This document shows, piece after piece, positions 28,838 through 36,803 of a DNA stretch of 41,182 nucleotides. Source of the DNA: Candidatus Nomurabacteria bacterium (GTDB lineage: Bacteria; Patescibacteriota; Minisyncoccia; Phycocordibacterales; UBA9973); assembly GCA_023267115.1 (NCBI GenBank), contig JAHFNV010000003.1, positions 1 to 41,182 on the forward strand. Direction: 5' to 3'. The position numbers were made by a program, and so were the translations under genes. The notes below the pieces were generated by a model. The model was not told the origin of the DNA. It searched no databases and saw only the letters and a program-made list of their open reading frames with translations. How positions within the stretch are numbered: the first letter of the stretch is position 1; each line of letters opens with the position of its first letter.

Positions 28838-29221
28838 TTATTTTTCTTTCGTTACAATTCTTTTAATACCTAAACTCAAAGCCATCTTCTTGCAGGCTGA
28901 GCATAGGCTTTCTTTACAGTACATTGTAGCTCCGTCAAGCGAAATTCCAAACTTTAGGGCTTGAGATATAGCATTGTGTTCCGCATGAATTATCCTAGTA
29001 CACTCATTGGATTTCAGTTGGTGACCAACATCATTACAATGCGGTAACCCTGAAAGTGAACCGGTGTACCCGGTAGAAACAATTCTATTGTCTTGTGTAA
29101 TAACACATCCGCTTCCACTTTTGTCGCAAGTAGTTCTGGAACCGACACAGTTTGTGATATCTAAAAAGTATTCATCCCAGGAAGGGCGTTTGTGTTTTGC
29201 ATTTTTAACAGCCTTTTTCAT
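28838..29221 (-). CDS. Deoxycytidylate deaminase
   Basis: A 127-residue zinc deaminase of the ComEB/dCMP deaminase type that converts dCMP to dUMP. The catalytic HAEHNAI (RIIHAEHNAI) and the LCSACKKMAL zinc pair are clear, and the N-terminal RPSWDEYFLDIT is family-typical. The Pro of the usual PCxxC motif is Leu. Additional Cys residues (CVGSRTTCDKSGSGC, then PHCND) match the second zinc site of dCMP deaminases. I chose the ATG at 29219-29221; the longer frame starts with TTG. Confidence 0.92.
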   Translation of the reverse strand: MKKAVKNAKHKRPSWDEYFLDITNCVGSRTTCDKSGSGCVITQDNRIVSTGYTGSLSGLPHCNDVGHQLKSNECTRIIHAEHNAISQALKFGISLDGATMYCKESLCSACKKMALSLGIKRIVTKEK

Positions 29222-29265
29222 CAATTTAATATATCACCCAAAAACCAAAAAAGCCAACACCAAAA

Positions 29266-29994
29266 CTATTTTTTAAATTTAATCTTTTTAATCCTTTCAA
29301 AAAGAGGTTGATAAATATCTTCGCGCGGGTCAATAAATAATTCTTTTTTGTTAACTTTTTCTGTAAACAGAACTGGGGCCTCGGTAATTAAGGCAAGGGG
29401 TTGTTGTTCTTTGCCCTCTCCCATACAAAGTACTGCGGAAGTGGCTAAGCTATCAGCAACGTCAGTCCGTGACAATTGTAAAATTCTTCCAAAAATGTCT
29501 GGTGTACCACGATAGTCTCGCACACCTTCAAATCCTGCATAGCCTAAAGCTATGCCCACAACTCCAGCTCTAAGAGGAAGTAAGCGGCTGTCGGTAATTA
29601 AAATACCTAAGTTTTTTATTTTATATTTTTTCTGTAATTTTTTACGAATAATTTTAGCTGTCTTGAAACTATCCTTGGGCAAGAGTACCAGCTTACCATT
29701 AGCATTTGATTCATCTATACCTGCAGAAGCTAGGACCATTCCATTTTTGATGGTGAGCCATGTGTATTTAGTGCGGAGCATATAATCAGACTCGGATTTG
29801 ATAATCTTTTCTCTCATTTCATCGTGAGAAAGCGATAAATCTATATCTCGTGTTCTGCCTTCTGAAAGAGCTACTATTTTAGAAATGACGACCAATACGG
29901 ATTTTTCTGGAATTGCTACTATATATCGTAGTATAAAGTTCAGCAAATTTTCATTCTCTCTAAAAACTCTGGTTTTAATTGCTTTTATTTGCAT
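29266..29994 (-). CDS. CofE-like (F420-0:gamma-glutamyl ligase family) protein
   Basis: A 242-residue protein with the CofE fold. Motifs: IVALSEGR near residue 45, GIDESNANG, ITDSRLLPLRAGVVGIALGY, FEGVRDYRGTPDIFGR and SRTDVADSLATSAVLCMGEG. In archaea and actinobacteria CofE adds glutamates to coenzyme F420. No other F420 genes are seen here, so it may attach glutamate to a different acceptor. Its start overlaps the end of the YhhQ-like gene by 20 bp, suggesting coupling. Confidence 0.85.
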   Translation of the reverse strand: MQIKAIKTRVFRENENLLNFILRYIVAIPEKSVLVVISKIVALSEGRTRDIDLSLSHDEMREKIIKSESDYMLRTKYTWLTIKNGMVLASAGIDESNANGKLVLLPKDSFKTAKIIRKKLQKKYKIKNLGILITDSRLLPLRAGVVGIALGYAGFEGVRDYRGTPDIFGRILQLSRTDVADSLATSAVLCMGEGKEQQPLALITEAPVLFTEKVNKKELFIDPREDIYQPLFERIKKIKFKK

Positions 29995-30646
29995 CGCTAG
30001 TGTTCTTTTCTTTTAGAAGATAAATGCCTAAGTAAGAAAGCGGGGTGTAAAGAAAGCCCATCAGAATTTTGAAAAGCCACCAGGGAATAATAATAGCTAT
30101 TATGGTACTTACTGGATAGACTCCAAGAAAAGCAATAAACATAAAAATTACCGTGTCTAAAAATTGAGACCAAATGTTGGAAAAATTCGATCGTAGCCAA
30201 AATTTCTTTTCTCCAGTATGCTTTCTAAAAAAGAAAAAAGCAATAACATCTTGATATTCAGCAATAACAAAAGCAGCTAGCGAAGCAACGGAGATGCGTG
30301 CGCTTAAACCGAAAATTTGATTATATCCGTCTTTTACCCAAAGACTTTCCTTGGCCCAAGGGGTTATAGTGGAAATAAAAGAGTAAAGTAAAAACAGTAT
30401 GATACTTATCACACCAGCCAAAACGAAATTCTTAGCCATTTTTTTGCCGTAAACTTCGCCAATCACATCCGTCATGATAAAAACAATCGGAAAAGAAAAA
30501 ACCGCCACTGAAAGATGAGTGCCAAAAATAAAAGGCATCAATTTTATACCCAGAGTGTTGGCGGCAAAAAGCGAGGTAATGTAAAGTACAAGGCAAACTA
30601 ATATTTTCTTTGAGACAAGTGGGAAAGATTCGTAATTATTAATCAT
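29975..30646 (-). CDS. YhhQ/VUT-family transporter, probable queuosine precursor uptake
   Basis: A 223-residue protein with about six membrane helices. The family motif is FPIVFIMTDVIGEVYGKKMA, followed by AEYQDVIAFFFFRKH and SNIWSQFLDTVIFMF. Characterised members import queuosine precursors (7-deazaguanines). No queuosine biosynthetic genes lie in the window, and the organism may salvage. The gene is coupled to the CofE-like gene. Confidence 0.87.
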   Translation of the reverse strand: MINNYESFPLVSKKILVCLVLYITSLFAANTLGIKLMPFIFGTHLSVAVFSFPIVFIMTDVIGEVYGKKMAKNFVLAGVISIILFLLYSFISTITPWAKESLWVKDGYNQIFGLSARISVASLAAFVIAEYQDVIAFFFFRKHTGEKKFWLRSNFSNIWSQFLDTVIFMFIAFLGVYPVSTIIAIIIPWWLFKILMGFLYTPLSYLGIYLLKEKNTSDANKSN

Positions 30647-30869
30647 AGATTTTTTGTAAATAAATAAAAATCAAAAGAGTATTTGTTTAGACAAAAACAA
30701 AACACTTCTTCTGGGAGATTTACTTAGCTCGCAAATCCAGACCAAGTTGAAATTTTTTTGTTTGTAAGCATAACAATTTAATTATTTTACTTCCACCCAC
30801 ACATATTTTTCTACTGAAAAATTGCCTGGGCACACCTCGCCCCGTCGGGCTCCGGTCGATCGAGGCTCT
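30647..30869. other. Intergenic region between rplK and the transporter gene
   Basis: About 220 bp without a gene. Near the rplK end (30830-30869) lies a GC-rich segment with CCTCG/CGAGG and CCCGACGGG pairing, then CAATTTTT on the minus strand, probably the rplK terminator. The rest is AT-rich and I see nothing definite; rplA (L1), normally next to rplK, is not here. Confidence 0.4.
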
Positions 30870-31289
30870 CTACTTCACCTCGATCCCCATACTCCGCGCG
30901 GAGCCGGAGATGATGCGGATGGCTCCTTCCATATCTTTGGCATTTAAGTCCGGCATTTTCTTTTTGGCTATTTCCAGAGCTTGAGCCTTAGTGATTTTCC
31001 CAGCTTTAGTGGCGACGTTGTTGCCCGATCCTTTTTCTATTCCAGCCGCTTTTAAAATAAGTCCTGAAACCGGAGGAGTTTTGACAATAAAATCATAGGA
31101 CCGGTCTTCATACACGGTGATAACTACCGAAACTTTATCCCCGGCCATTTTTTGGGTAGCGGCATTAAACTTGGTGACAAAGTCACCAATGTTTATCCCG
31201 GCCTGCCCGAGCGCCGGCCCCAAGGGTGGCGCTGGATTGGCCTTAGCCGCCTCTATTTGCAATTTTATTTTTTTGGTAATCTTTTTCAT
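30870..31289 (-). CDS. rplK: Ribosomal protein L11
   Basis: A 139-residue protein of the GTPase-associated centre. [20 protein letters not shown], then [17 protein letters not shown] is the N-terminal domain; [20 protein letters not shown] and [13 protein letters not shown] are the RNA-binding C-terminal domain. In most bacteria it follows nusG directly and precedes rplA; here a GxxExxY gene separates it from nusG and no rplA follows. Confidence 0.97.
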   Translation of the reverse strand: MKKITKKIKLQIEAAKANPAPPLGPALGQAGINIGDFVTKFNAATQKMAGDKVSVVITVYEDRSYDFIVKTPPVSGLILKAAGIEKGSGNNVATKAGKITKAQALEIAKKKMPDLNAKDMEGAIRIISGSARSMGIEVK

Positions 31290-31293
31290 AAGA

Positions 31294-31322
31294 GCGATAC
31301 TAATCTACGAATTCATGCGAAT
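31294..31322. repeat. 29-bp repeat in front of rplK (copy 1)
   Basis: Identical to 32315-32343 in front of nusG. On the minus strand it ends ATTAGTATCGC 5 bp before the rplK ATG, so its TAGTAT could be a -10 box giving a nearly leaderless message. It is followed by ATACGAAT (31324-31331 region), part of an iteron set. Confidence 0.8.
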
Positions 31323-31337
31323 TATACGAATAGAAAC

Positions 31338-31715
31338 TTAGGAATCAAGACGGACTACACGTACTGGCTTTAAATATCTATTTCTAAAATTAACAATCAG
31401 ACCTAATTTATAATTACTGGCTTGTAAATATTTCTGCATTTGATAATAATCTTCCTTCAAAATTAAAGGCTTGGCTTTTAGATCTACAAGAATCTTATTA
31501 TCTATTGTAAAATCTACCTTATTTGTATAACGATTGTCAATCATTTCCATCGGCAACTCCTTTTCTCTCTCAAAATTGACATTTTTTTCTTTGAATAGCT
31601 TTTCAAGAGCATCTCCGTACTGCTTCTCTCTACAATATCTCCCCAAGTTATTATGAACTTTAAACAATAAACCACTTATTATATAAGACAACTCTTTATA
31701 GATTATTTCCGTCAT
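31338..31715 (-). CDS. GxxExxY-family protein with PD-(D/E)XK-like motif
   Basis: A 125-residue protein. The family region reads LGRYCREKQYGDALE (residues 24-38), where the first Gly of GxxExxY is replaced by Tyr but E30 and Y33 are kept. The second half carries VDF (D68) and VDLKAK (D78, K80), the arrangement of a PD-(D/E)XK nuclease core, followed by a helix YYQMQKYLQASNYKLGLIVN. Function of this family is not established. It is wedged between nusG and rplK and flanked by ATTCGTAT repeats, which suggests a mobile gene. Confidence 0.85.
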   Translation of the reverse strand: MTEIIYKELSYIISGLLFKVHNNLGRYCREKQYGDALEKLFKEKNVNFEREKELPMEMIDNRYTNKVDFTIDNKILVDLKAKPLILKEDYYQMQKYLQASNYKLGLIVNFRNRYLKPVRVVRLDS

Positions 31716-31720
31716 ATGTT

Positions 31721-31758
31721 ATTCGTTTCATTCGTATGTATATTTGTGTCATTCGTAT
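31721..31758. repeat. ATTCGTAT iterons between nusG and the GxxExxY gene
   Basis: ATTCGTTTC, ATTCGTAT and CATTCGTAT occur within 38 bp. The same arrangement (ATTCGTAT, CATTCGTTCC, ATTCGTAT) occurs at 32393-32418. Confidence 0.65.
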
Positions 31759-31765
31759 CGCACTT

Positions 31766-32308
31766 CTATATTTTTTTAACCTGTAAAAAGTCAAGCTCCA
31801 CCGGTGTCTCCCGGCCGAACATTGAAACCAACACTTTCACTTTTCCACGATCTTGATCAATCGAATTTACTCTGCCTTCAAGATCTTTAAATGGGCCGTC
31901 GGTAATCAGAATACTTTCACCCACTGCCACATCAATATTGTGTTTAGTAGTATCGGTATCCATTTTCTTAAAAAGAAAATCCACTTCTTCTTTTTTAAGA
32001 GGAACGGGATTAACTCCCGCTCCGACAAAACCGGTCACTCTGGGAGTATTGCGAACCACATACCAGGAATCATCGGTGACAATCATATCCACTAAAACAT
32101 AACCCGGATAAATTTTTTCTTCCACTTCCACCCGTTTGCCTGCTTTGATTTTTATTTTCTTTTCAATCGGCACAATCACATTAAAAATTTTGTCATTCAT
32201 GCCGAGTGAATCAATGCGCTGCTTCAAATTTCGAAGCACCACATTTTCATACCCGGCATAAGTATGAATAGCGTACCAATTTCTTAATCCTTCCGTTTCT
32301 TGTTTCAT
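31766..32308 (-). CDS. nusG: Transcription termination/antitermination protein NusG
   Basis: A 180-residue NusG that couples RNA polymerase and ribosome. N-terminal NGN domain: NWYAIHTYAGYENVVLRNLK, then EKIYPGYVLVDMIVTDDSWY and VRNTPRVTGFVG. C-terminal KOW: GESILITDGPFKDLEGRVNS. It follows secE, but through a repeat-filled gap of 122 bp. The ATG at 32306-32308 lies shortly after the 29-bp repeat. Confidence 0.97.
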   Translation of the reverse strand: MKQETEGLRNWYAIHTYAGYENVVLRNLKQRIDSLGMNDKIFNVIVPIEKKIKIKAGKRVEVEEKIYPGYVLVDMIVTDDSWYVVRNTPRVTGFVGAGVNPVPLKKEEVDFLFKKMDTDTTKHNIDVAVGESILITDGPFKDLEGRVNSIDQDRGKVKVLVSMFGRETPVELDFLQVKKI

Positions 32309-32314
32309 AATGTT

Positions 32315-32343
32315 GCGATACTAATCTACGAATTCATGCGAAT
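32315..32343. repeat. 29-bp repeat in front of nusG (copy 2)
   Basis: Identical to 31294-31322. Together with the ATTCGTAT set at 32359-32418 it forms an undivided version of the unit that flanks the GxxExxY gene. Confidence 0.8.
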
Positions 32344-32358
32344 CTGCGAATTAAATTT

Positions 32359-32418
32359 ATTCGTGTGCCCTATTCGTAAGGGTTCTTAAACTATTCGTAT
32401 CATTCGTTCCATTCGTAT
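32359..32418. repeat. ATTCGTAT iterons between secE and nusG
   Basis: At least five ATTCGT-beginning octamers occur: ATTCGTGT, ATTCGTAA, ATTCGTAT, ATTCGTTC and ATTCGTAT. The last three match the arrangement at 31721-31758. Confidence 0.65.
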
Positions 32419-32430
32419 ATTGGTGTCGAG

Positions 32431-32613
32431 TTACGTTAGCAAACGTTCTAAACCTTTTGAAAAAATAAAATCAAAGATGCCTAAAAAATAGGCGATCAGA
32501 ACAGACAACCCTATAACAATCAGGGTAAAATAAAAGGTCTGGGTTCTGGACGGCCAAACCACATGTTTTAATTCTGTTCTAGTTTCTTTGAGGTATTCAA
32601 TAATTTTTGACAT
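32431..32613 (-). CDS. secE: Protein translocase subunit SecE
   Basis: A 60-residue SecE with the essential amphipathic helix (EYLKETRTELKHVVWPSRTQ) and one membrane helix (FYFTLIVIGLSVLIAYFLGI). The WPSR motif is diagnostic. It clamps the SecY channel. It heads the secE-nusG-rplK group and has its own promoter with a hairpin at the transcript start. Confidence 0.96.
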   Translation of the reverse strand: MSKIIEYLKETRTELKHVVWPSRTQTFYFTLIVIGLSVLIAYFLGIFDFIFSKGLERLLT

Positions 32614-32622
32614 ATCGAGAAA

Positions 32623-32640
32623 AGCCCCCTTCCAAGGGCT
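32623..32640 (-). promoter_or_regulatory. 5' hairpin of the secE transcript
   Basis: AGCCC (32623-32627) and GGGCT (32636-32640) form a stem at the predicted transcription start, followed by TTTTCTCGAT and the ATG. The layout is like those before fusA and rpsS. Confidence 0.45.
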
Positions 32641-32646
32641 CTTCTA

Positions 32647-32675
32647 AACATACTGCTATTCTTTTAAATAGTCAA
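32647..32675 (-). promoter_or_regulatory. secE promoter
   Basis: On the minus strand TTGACT (32670-32675) and TATGTT (32647-32652) are 17 bp apart. It lies 20 bp after the stop of the SIMPL gene. Confidence 0.6.
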
Positions 32676-32694
32676 TCTACCCAAACTCGGAATT

Positions 32695-33525
32695 CTATCT
32701 TATCTCATAACTTATGCTCACATCCGAGCTGATTATATTCTCGCCTTTGGGAATTTGAGCTGGAGTGGATGGCGCGCTGTCAGCAGACATTATCACTGCT
32801 TTGCCATACATAATTGGCCCTCCATAATTACCGGACTCACTGAAACCAGCAATTCTGCCCAAGTGGACACCCAAATCTCTGGCCAATACTCTGGCTTTCT
32901 GTTGCGCATCATCAATCGCTTTTTTGCGCGCCTGCGCTTTTAAACTATCTTCATTGTCAATGGCGAAGTTTGGACCATTTAAGTCAGACACGCCAGCTAC
33001 TCCTAATCCTTGCATAATCTCCCCAGTGTCATCCACCTTGCGAATTTTTACGGTGACGCTTTCACTGGCAGTATAACCAACAATAACCTGTTTACCTGGC
33101 GGACAATAAATCGGCATCGAGTTTTTTGTAGAACTGCCCATTGTGCCAACTTCATATGTTGGACAAATACTACGTGAGTATTCATATTTTGGATAAACAG
33201 CAGCGTTAGTAGTTTTAATATCTCTATCCGCCACATTTGAATTTTTTAAGAAATCTAGCGCTTTCTTTTCTACTTGAGCTACCAGAGTTTGGGCTTCTTT
33301 GGCTGTTTTGGCATCTCTGGAAATAGTGAATGAAATATTGGCAATATCAGGCACAGCCGTAATTTCTCCATGACCGGAGAGGGTGATTACATTAGCGCCA
33401 TTGCTCCCCAGCATACTGTAAGATCTAAATTCAGACAGAACTTTGACAGCAAAAAATAGAGAAAGAATTATCAAAAAAAGAAGCGACGCTCTATACAAGT
33501 TCTTTAAATATTCGTTTGGTATCAT
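32695..33525 (-). CDS. SIMPL-domain (DUF541) secreted or membrane-anchored protein
   Basis: A 276-residue protein with one N-terminal membrane helix (about residues 10-28: LYRASLLFLIILSLFFAV) and a SIMPL domain: VITLSGHGEITAVPDIANIS, then AQTLVAQVEKKALDFLKNS and DIKTTNAAVYPKYEY. The last part (ARKKAIDDAQQKARVLARDLG) is the typical SIMPL helix. Four cysteines are absent except a pair in RSICPTY and IYCPPG, which may form a disulfide outside the cell, matching the VKOR gene elsewhere in the window. Function in bacteria is poorly known. Confidence 0.85.
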   Translation of the reverse strand: MIPNEYLKNLYRASLLFLIILSLFFAVKVLSEFRSYSMLGSNGANVITLSGHGEITAVPDIANISFTISRDAKTAKEAQTLVAQVEKKALDFLKNSNVADRDIKTTNAAVYPKYEYSRSICPTYEVGTMGSSTKNSMPIYCPPGKQVIVGYTASESVTVKIRKVDDTGEIMQGLGVAGVSDLNGPNFAIDNEDSLKAQARKKAIDDAQQKARVLARDLGVHLGRIAGFSESGNYGGPIMYGKAVIMSADSAPSTPAQIPKGENIISSDVSISYEIR

Positions 33526-33608
33526 ATTATTTTAGCTTGAATTACAAAACTCTTTCTTGGCGCAACTTTTTGAACCAATGATTTAATTGTAGCATATCCT
33601 AAATTTTA

Positions 33609-34616
33609 TTAAAACGCATCTGTCCCCGGAATAAGTTGCGGAGGGCCAGGTTGAATTATAATACCTTGAGGAATAATTTGTCTTTGATCATAGACTGATT
33701 GAGAATTATTATCATTGCTTGTATTTTGATTTTCTGCATTAGTGTTCGTAGCAGAACTGTTTTCAGTGGCAACAAAAGGAGACGACTGTTGTATTTGCTG
33801 TTCTATTTGGGTCAACTGTTCTTGCAGGGCGGTGGTTTGCGCCTGAACTTTGGCTACTACCGCTTGCTGAACAACAACAGCTTCTGACATTACAGCTGGA
33901 ACATTGGGCGATGCGTTTGATTCAGAACTTGAAAAAGTTTGGCTGCTATATGCCGGAAAATCATTTTGGTTGTTAGAAATTTGTGAATTATCGCTACTGG
34001 CATTTTGGATAGCAGTTTCAAGTGAAATTAAAACTGCATTTATAGATTCCACAGATGGAAGCTTTGATAGGTAGGCATTGATTTGAGATTGTGAAAGTCC
34101 TGAATTTTCCGGCGTCAAGCTCGAAACGATTAAAGAAAGATCTTTTATAAAACTTTTAATTGCTTCGGCGTCCCTTTTTATTTTCTCACCCTCACTCACC
34201 TCTATGTTTTTAATTGATAAAATGTCGCTGTTTTTCTGCCACTCTGAAATTAGGGTATTTATATCACCCCTTTCAGCGTTTATAGAAATATTAGTTAGAG
34301 GATTATCAACTATTATTTTTGGATTTGACCCACGGGGATCATTAAACATAAAATCCGTTTGTCTTACCAGCTCAGAAGCTTTCTTCATTTGATCTTGAGC
34401 GGTGGTGGCAAAACCAAAAGAGAGCCGGAGATCATCAAACATGGTATTTAATTTGTTTTTTTCCTTCTTTAGTTGCTCCCGCGACAAAGCTAAGTCGTTT
34501 TGGATTTTTTCTTTTTGGGTAATTAAACCATCTGGCTTATTCCCCCGCATCAAAAAATACCCCCCCAGAATAAGAATACATAAAAATATTCCTCCGCCAA
34601 TAAATAGTTTCGTCAC
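33609..34616 (-). CDS. Membrane-anchored coiled-coil protein of unknown function
   Basis: A protein of 335 residues with one N-terminal membrane helix (LFIGGGIFLCILILGGYFLM), a coiled coil (KEKIQNDLALSREQLKKEKN), a helical middle region, and a low-complexity Gln/Ser/Asn/Thr-rich tail with a further coiled coil (QTTALQEQLTQIEQQIQQSS). It ends in a Pro/Ile stretch. I chose the GTG at 34614-34616, 8 bp after the murB stop; the longer frame needs a TTG inside murB. It probably faces the cell surface. No family is recognised. Confidence 0.55.
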   Translation of the reverse strand: MTKLFIGGGIFLCILILGGYFLMRGNKPDGLITQKEKIQNDLALSREQLKKEKNKLNTMFDDLRLSFGFATTAQDQMKKASELVRQTDFMFNDPRGSNPKIIVDNPLTNISINAERGDINTLISEWQKNSDILSIKNIEVSEGEKIKRDAEAIKSFIKDLSLIVSSLTPENSGLSQSQINAYLSKLPSVESINAVLISLETAIQNASSDNSQISNNQNDFPAYSSQTFSSSESNASPNVPAVMSEAVVVQQAVVAKVQAQTTALQEQLTQIEQQIQQSSPFVATENSSATNTNAENQNTSNDNNSQSVYDQRQIIPQGIIIQPGPPQLIPGTDAF

Positions 34617-34623
34617 CCAACCA

Positions 34624-35658
34624 TTATAATACAATATTGACTTCCGGAACAAGTTTCAGGCCAAATTTTCGAAAAACGGAAGTTGTTATTTGCTCGGCTA
34701 AATTTTTAATTTCTTCTCCAGTCCCCCCGCCGTAATTAACCAAAACTAATGCATGGTGTTCATGCACCCCGACATTGCCAACTCTGTAACCCTTCCAGCT
34801 CGTCCCGTTCTCTGGACCGGACTGTTCAATCAGCCAAGCGGAGGAAATTTTAACTGCCATCTCTTCTTCGAAATAAGACATCTTTGGATAAATTTCCAAC
34901 AGTGCTTGCATTTTTTCTTTCTCTATAAAAATATTTTTGAAAAAACTTCCGGCGTTTGGAATCAAAGCCGGGTCAGGTAATTTACTTCGGCGAATTTCAG
35001 CAACTGCATCGCTAACATTTTTGGAATTTTTTATTTCTATTTCATTTTTTCTCAAATATTCTTTTAGTACCTTGTAACTTATGTTTTTTCGCTCAATTTT
35101 GCCTAATTTTAAAGTTATAGCGGAAATAAAATATTTACCCTTCAGTTTATTTTTAAAAATACTATCCCGATAACCAAATTCACATTCACTTTTACTGAAA
35201 ACTCTTTTGGCTCCATTGGAAATTTGATAGGCTTCGACACTCTCCAGAACATTCCCCAGTTCCGCGCCATAGGCTCCAATATTTTGCACCGGGGCGGCCC
35301 CGACCGTGCCAGGGATAAGCGATAAATTTTCTATGCCCCAGTATCCGTGATCCACCGCGAAAGAAACCAGATCATGCCAAATCTCCCCGCTCATCGATTT
35401 TATCAAAATACTTTCTGTCTCTTCTTTTAGAATTTCTATGCCTTGTAATTTATTCAAAACAACAAGACCGTCAAAGTCTTTGATAAACAAAATATTACTG
35501 CCTCCACCTAAAAATAGTTTTTTGTTTTCTTTAAATTCACGAAGTAGAAAAAGCTCTTTTAAATCAAGCTCCTGCTTGATCTCGACAAAAAACTTGGCGC
35601 GGACAGAGATGCCGAAGGTGTTTAATTTAGTCAAATCATAATTTTTAAGAATCTTCAT
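34624..35658 (-). CDS. murB: UDP-N-acetylenolpyruvoylglucosamine reductase
   Basis: A 344-residue FAD enzyme of peptidoglycan precursor synthesis, type I (longer form). The N-terminal NTFGISVRAKFFVEI, FAD-binding LGGGSNILF, then LIPGTVGAAPVQNIGAYGAE, CEFGYRDSIFK, and NAGSFFKN with the catalytic Ser are present, as is the C-terminal HHALVLVN. It shows that the organism makes or remodels peptidoglycan. It lies 3 bp after the DUF1003 gene. Confidence 0.96.
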   Translation of the reverse strand: MKILKNYDLTKLNTFGISVRAKFFVEIKQELDLKELFLLREFKENKKLFLGGGSNILFIKDFDGLVVLNKLQGIEILKEETESILIKSMSGEIWHDLVSFAVDHGYWGIENLSLIPGTVGAAPVQNIGAYGAELGNVLESVEAYQISNGAKRVFSKSECEFGYRDSIFKNKLKGKYFISAITLKLGKIERKNISYKVLKEYLRKNEIEIKNSKNVSDAVAEIRRSKLPDPALIPNAGSFFKNIFIEKEKMQALLEIYPKMSYFEEEMAVKISSAWLIEQSGPENGTSWKGYRVGNVGVHEHHALVLVNYGGGTGEEIKNLAEQITTSVFRKFGLKLVPEVNIVL

Positions 35659-35661
35659 GTC

Positions 35662-36192
35662 CTACAGGATCTCTCTTTCTAATCTTTTTTGTATTTCTTC
35701 TTCACTTATGGGCTTCAACATTTTTTGTAATTCCAGATCCTCTGATAAATTTACTCCTTGTTTTTCCAAAAGGAGAGTAAGCATTTTCATAAGCTTGGTA
35801 ATTTCTTTTTCAGAAATAATGTTCAGTTGCAAATGAGTTTCCTCTCGTAAGTCGTCGATCTTTGCCGTGCGATTTTGCGATATAAGCACAAAAATCGCCA
35901 GAATGATGGCTTCCAAGGAAACTATATTAGTGAGCAGGTTAAATGGAAAAGGATCAAAAGGAGCAACAAATTTTATCTGATTGGTATTAATGAGTATCCA
36001 AGCAATAAACAAAAAGACATTTAACCACAGAAAAGTATTACTACCAAAATGAGAAGTCATGGAGTCTGCCATTCTTTCTATGGTTGTTCTCTTAGCATCA
36101 GCTTTGGCTTTTATGCTACGAAATATTTTCTTTCGGGCTTCTTCATTTTCACCAAATAATGAATGTAAAAATGAAACATGGTCTTGGTGCAT
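35662..36192 (-). CDS. DUF1003 membrane protein
   Basis: A 176-residue protein of the DUF1003 family: ERMADSMTSHFGSNTFLWLN, then FIAWILINTNQIKFVAPFDP and FPFNLLTNIVSLEAIILAIF, two membrane helices, followed by a cytoplasmic coiled-coil tail (REETHLQLNIISEKEITKLM). The family has no firm function. It lies between tsaC and murB in one transcription direction. Confidence 0.88.
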   Translation of the reverse strand: MHQDHVSFLHSLFGENEEARKKIFRSIKAKADAKRTTIERMADSMTSHFGSNTFLWLNVFLFIAWILINTNQIKFVAPFDPFPFNLLTNIVSLEAIILAIFVLISQNRTAKIDDLREETHLQLNIISEKEITKLMKMLTLLLEKQGVNLSEDLELQKMLKPISEEEIQKRLEREIL

Positions 36193-36224
36193 ATGATTAT
36201 ATAAATTAATTCTCTAAGTATTTA

Positions 36225-36803
36225 TTATTCTCTAATTATACTAATAGAGCCGTCGCTTTGCAATCTAATAACTCGAGACGCTTTGCCGCTCACTACTCCT
36301 CCATCCATATATAGATCTACTGAATCTCCAAAGTACTTTTTTGCCTCTAAAATGTTTTTGCTCGGAGGCAACGCCTCCGTATTGGCCGAAGGGGCAACGA
36401 GCGGGCCAGTTTTCAAAAGCAAATCTCTTAACACCGGTGAAGCTGGCAAACGAAAAGCAAGAGTCTTTGTCCCACGATGTAAATATGCGAACGATTCATC
36501 CGGGCAATCTAAAATAACACTAGTAGGACTAAAAAAATATTTTTCTACAATTTCTTTTTGTTTGTTTGAAAGTTTTATTTTAAATTTTTCTAACTCATTT
36601 ACATCTCCAACTAAAATAATACATGGTTTCTTGGGATTTCTTTTTCTTAATTTATAAATCCTCTGCACAACAGATGAATTAAGTGCTTGTCCCACAATGC
36701 CATACAAAGTGTCCGTCGGCATGACAACCACTCCGTCATTTTTGAGAGTATTTGTCAGATTTGGAGCTTCCCATAAATATTTGTAATCTTTCATGTTAGT
36801 CAT
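36225..36803 (-). CDS. tsaC: Threonylcarbamoyl-AMP synthase (YrdC/Sua5 domain)
   Basis: An enzyme of about 192 residues that makes threonylcarbamoyl-AMP for the t6A37 modification of ANN-decoding tRNAs. Motifs: GVVVMPTDTLYGIVGQAL, then KLRKRNPKKPCIILVGDV, TKTLAFRLPASPVLRDLL and LVAPSANTE. I chose the ATG at 36801-36803; the longer frame starts with TTG, and another ATG lies at 36792-36794. The start overlaps the tsaE stop. No Sua5 C-terminal domain is present. Confidence 0.93.
   Translation of the reverse strand: MTNMKDYKYLWEAPNLTNTLKNDGVVVMPTDTLYGIVGQALNSSVVQRIYKLRKRNPKKPCIILVGDVNELEKFKIKLSNKQKEIVEKYFFSPTSVILDCPDESFAYLHRGTKTLAFRLPASPVLRDLLLKTGPLVAPSANTEALPPSKNILEAKKYFGDSVDLYMDGGVVSGKASRVIRLQSDGSISIIRE

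Noticed and set aside
30870..31289. Possible duplicated rplK tail in the gap at 30830-30869
   Set aside because: Only about 7 bases (CACCTCG) agree, far less than at rpsG and the helicase, so chance is sufficient.
31721..32418. ATTCGTAT clusters as a CRISPR array
   Set aside because: The units are 8 bases with irregular 0-25 bp spacing and no repeat-spacer pattern.
36362..36378. GGAGGC-AAC-GCCTCC palindrome in tsaC as an inserted element
   Set aside because: The protein at this point has the normal length and spacing of the family, so there is no sign of insertion.
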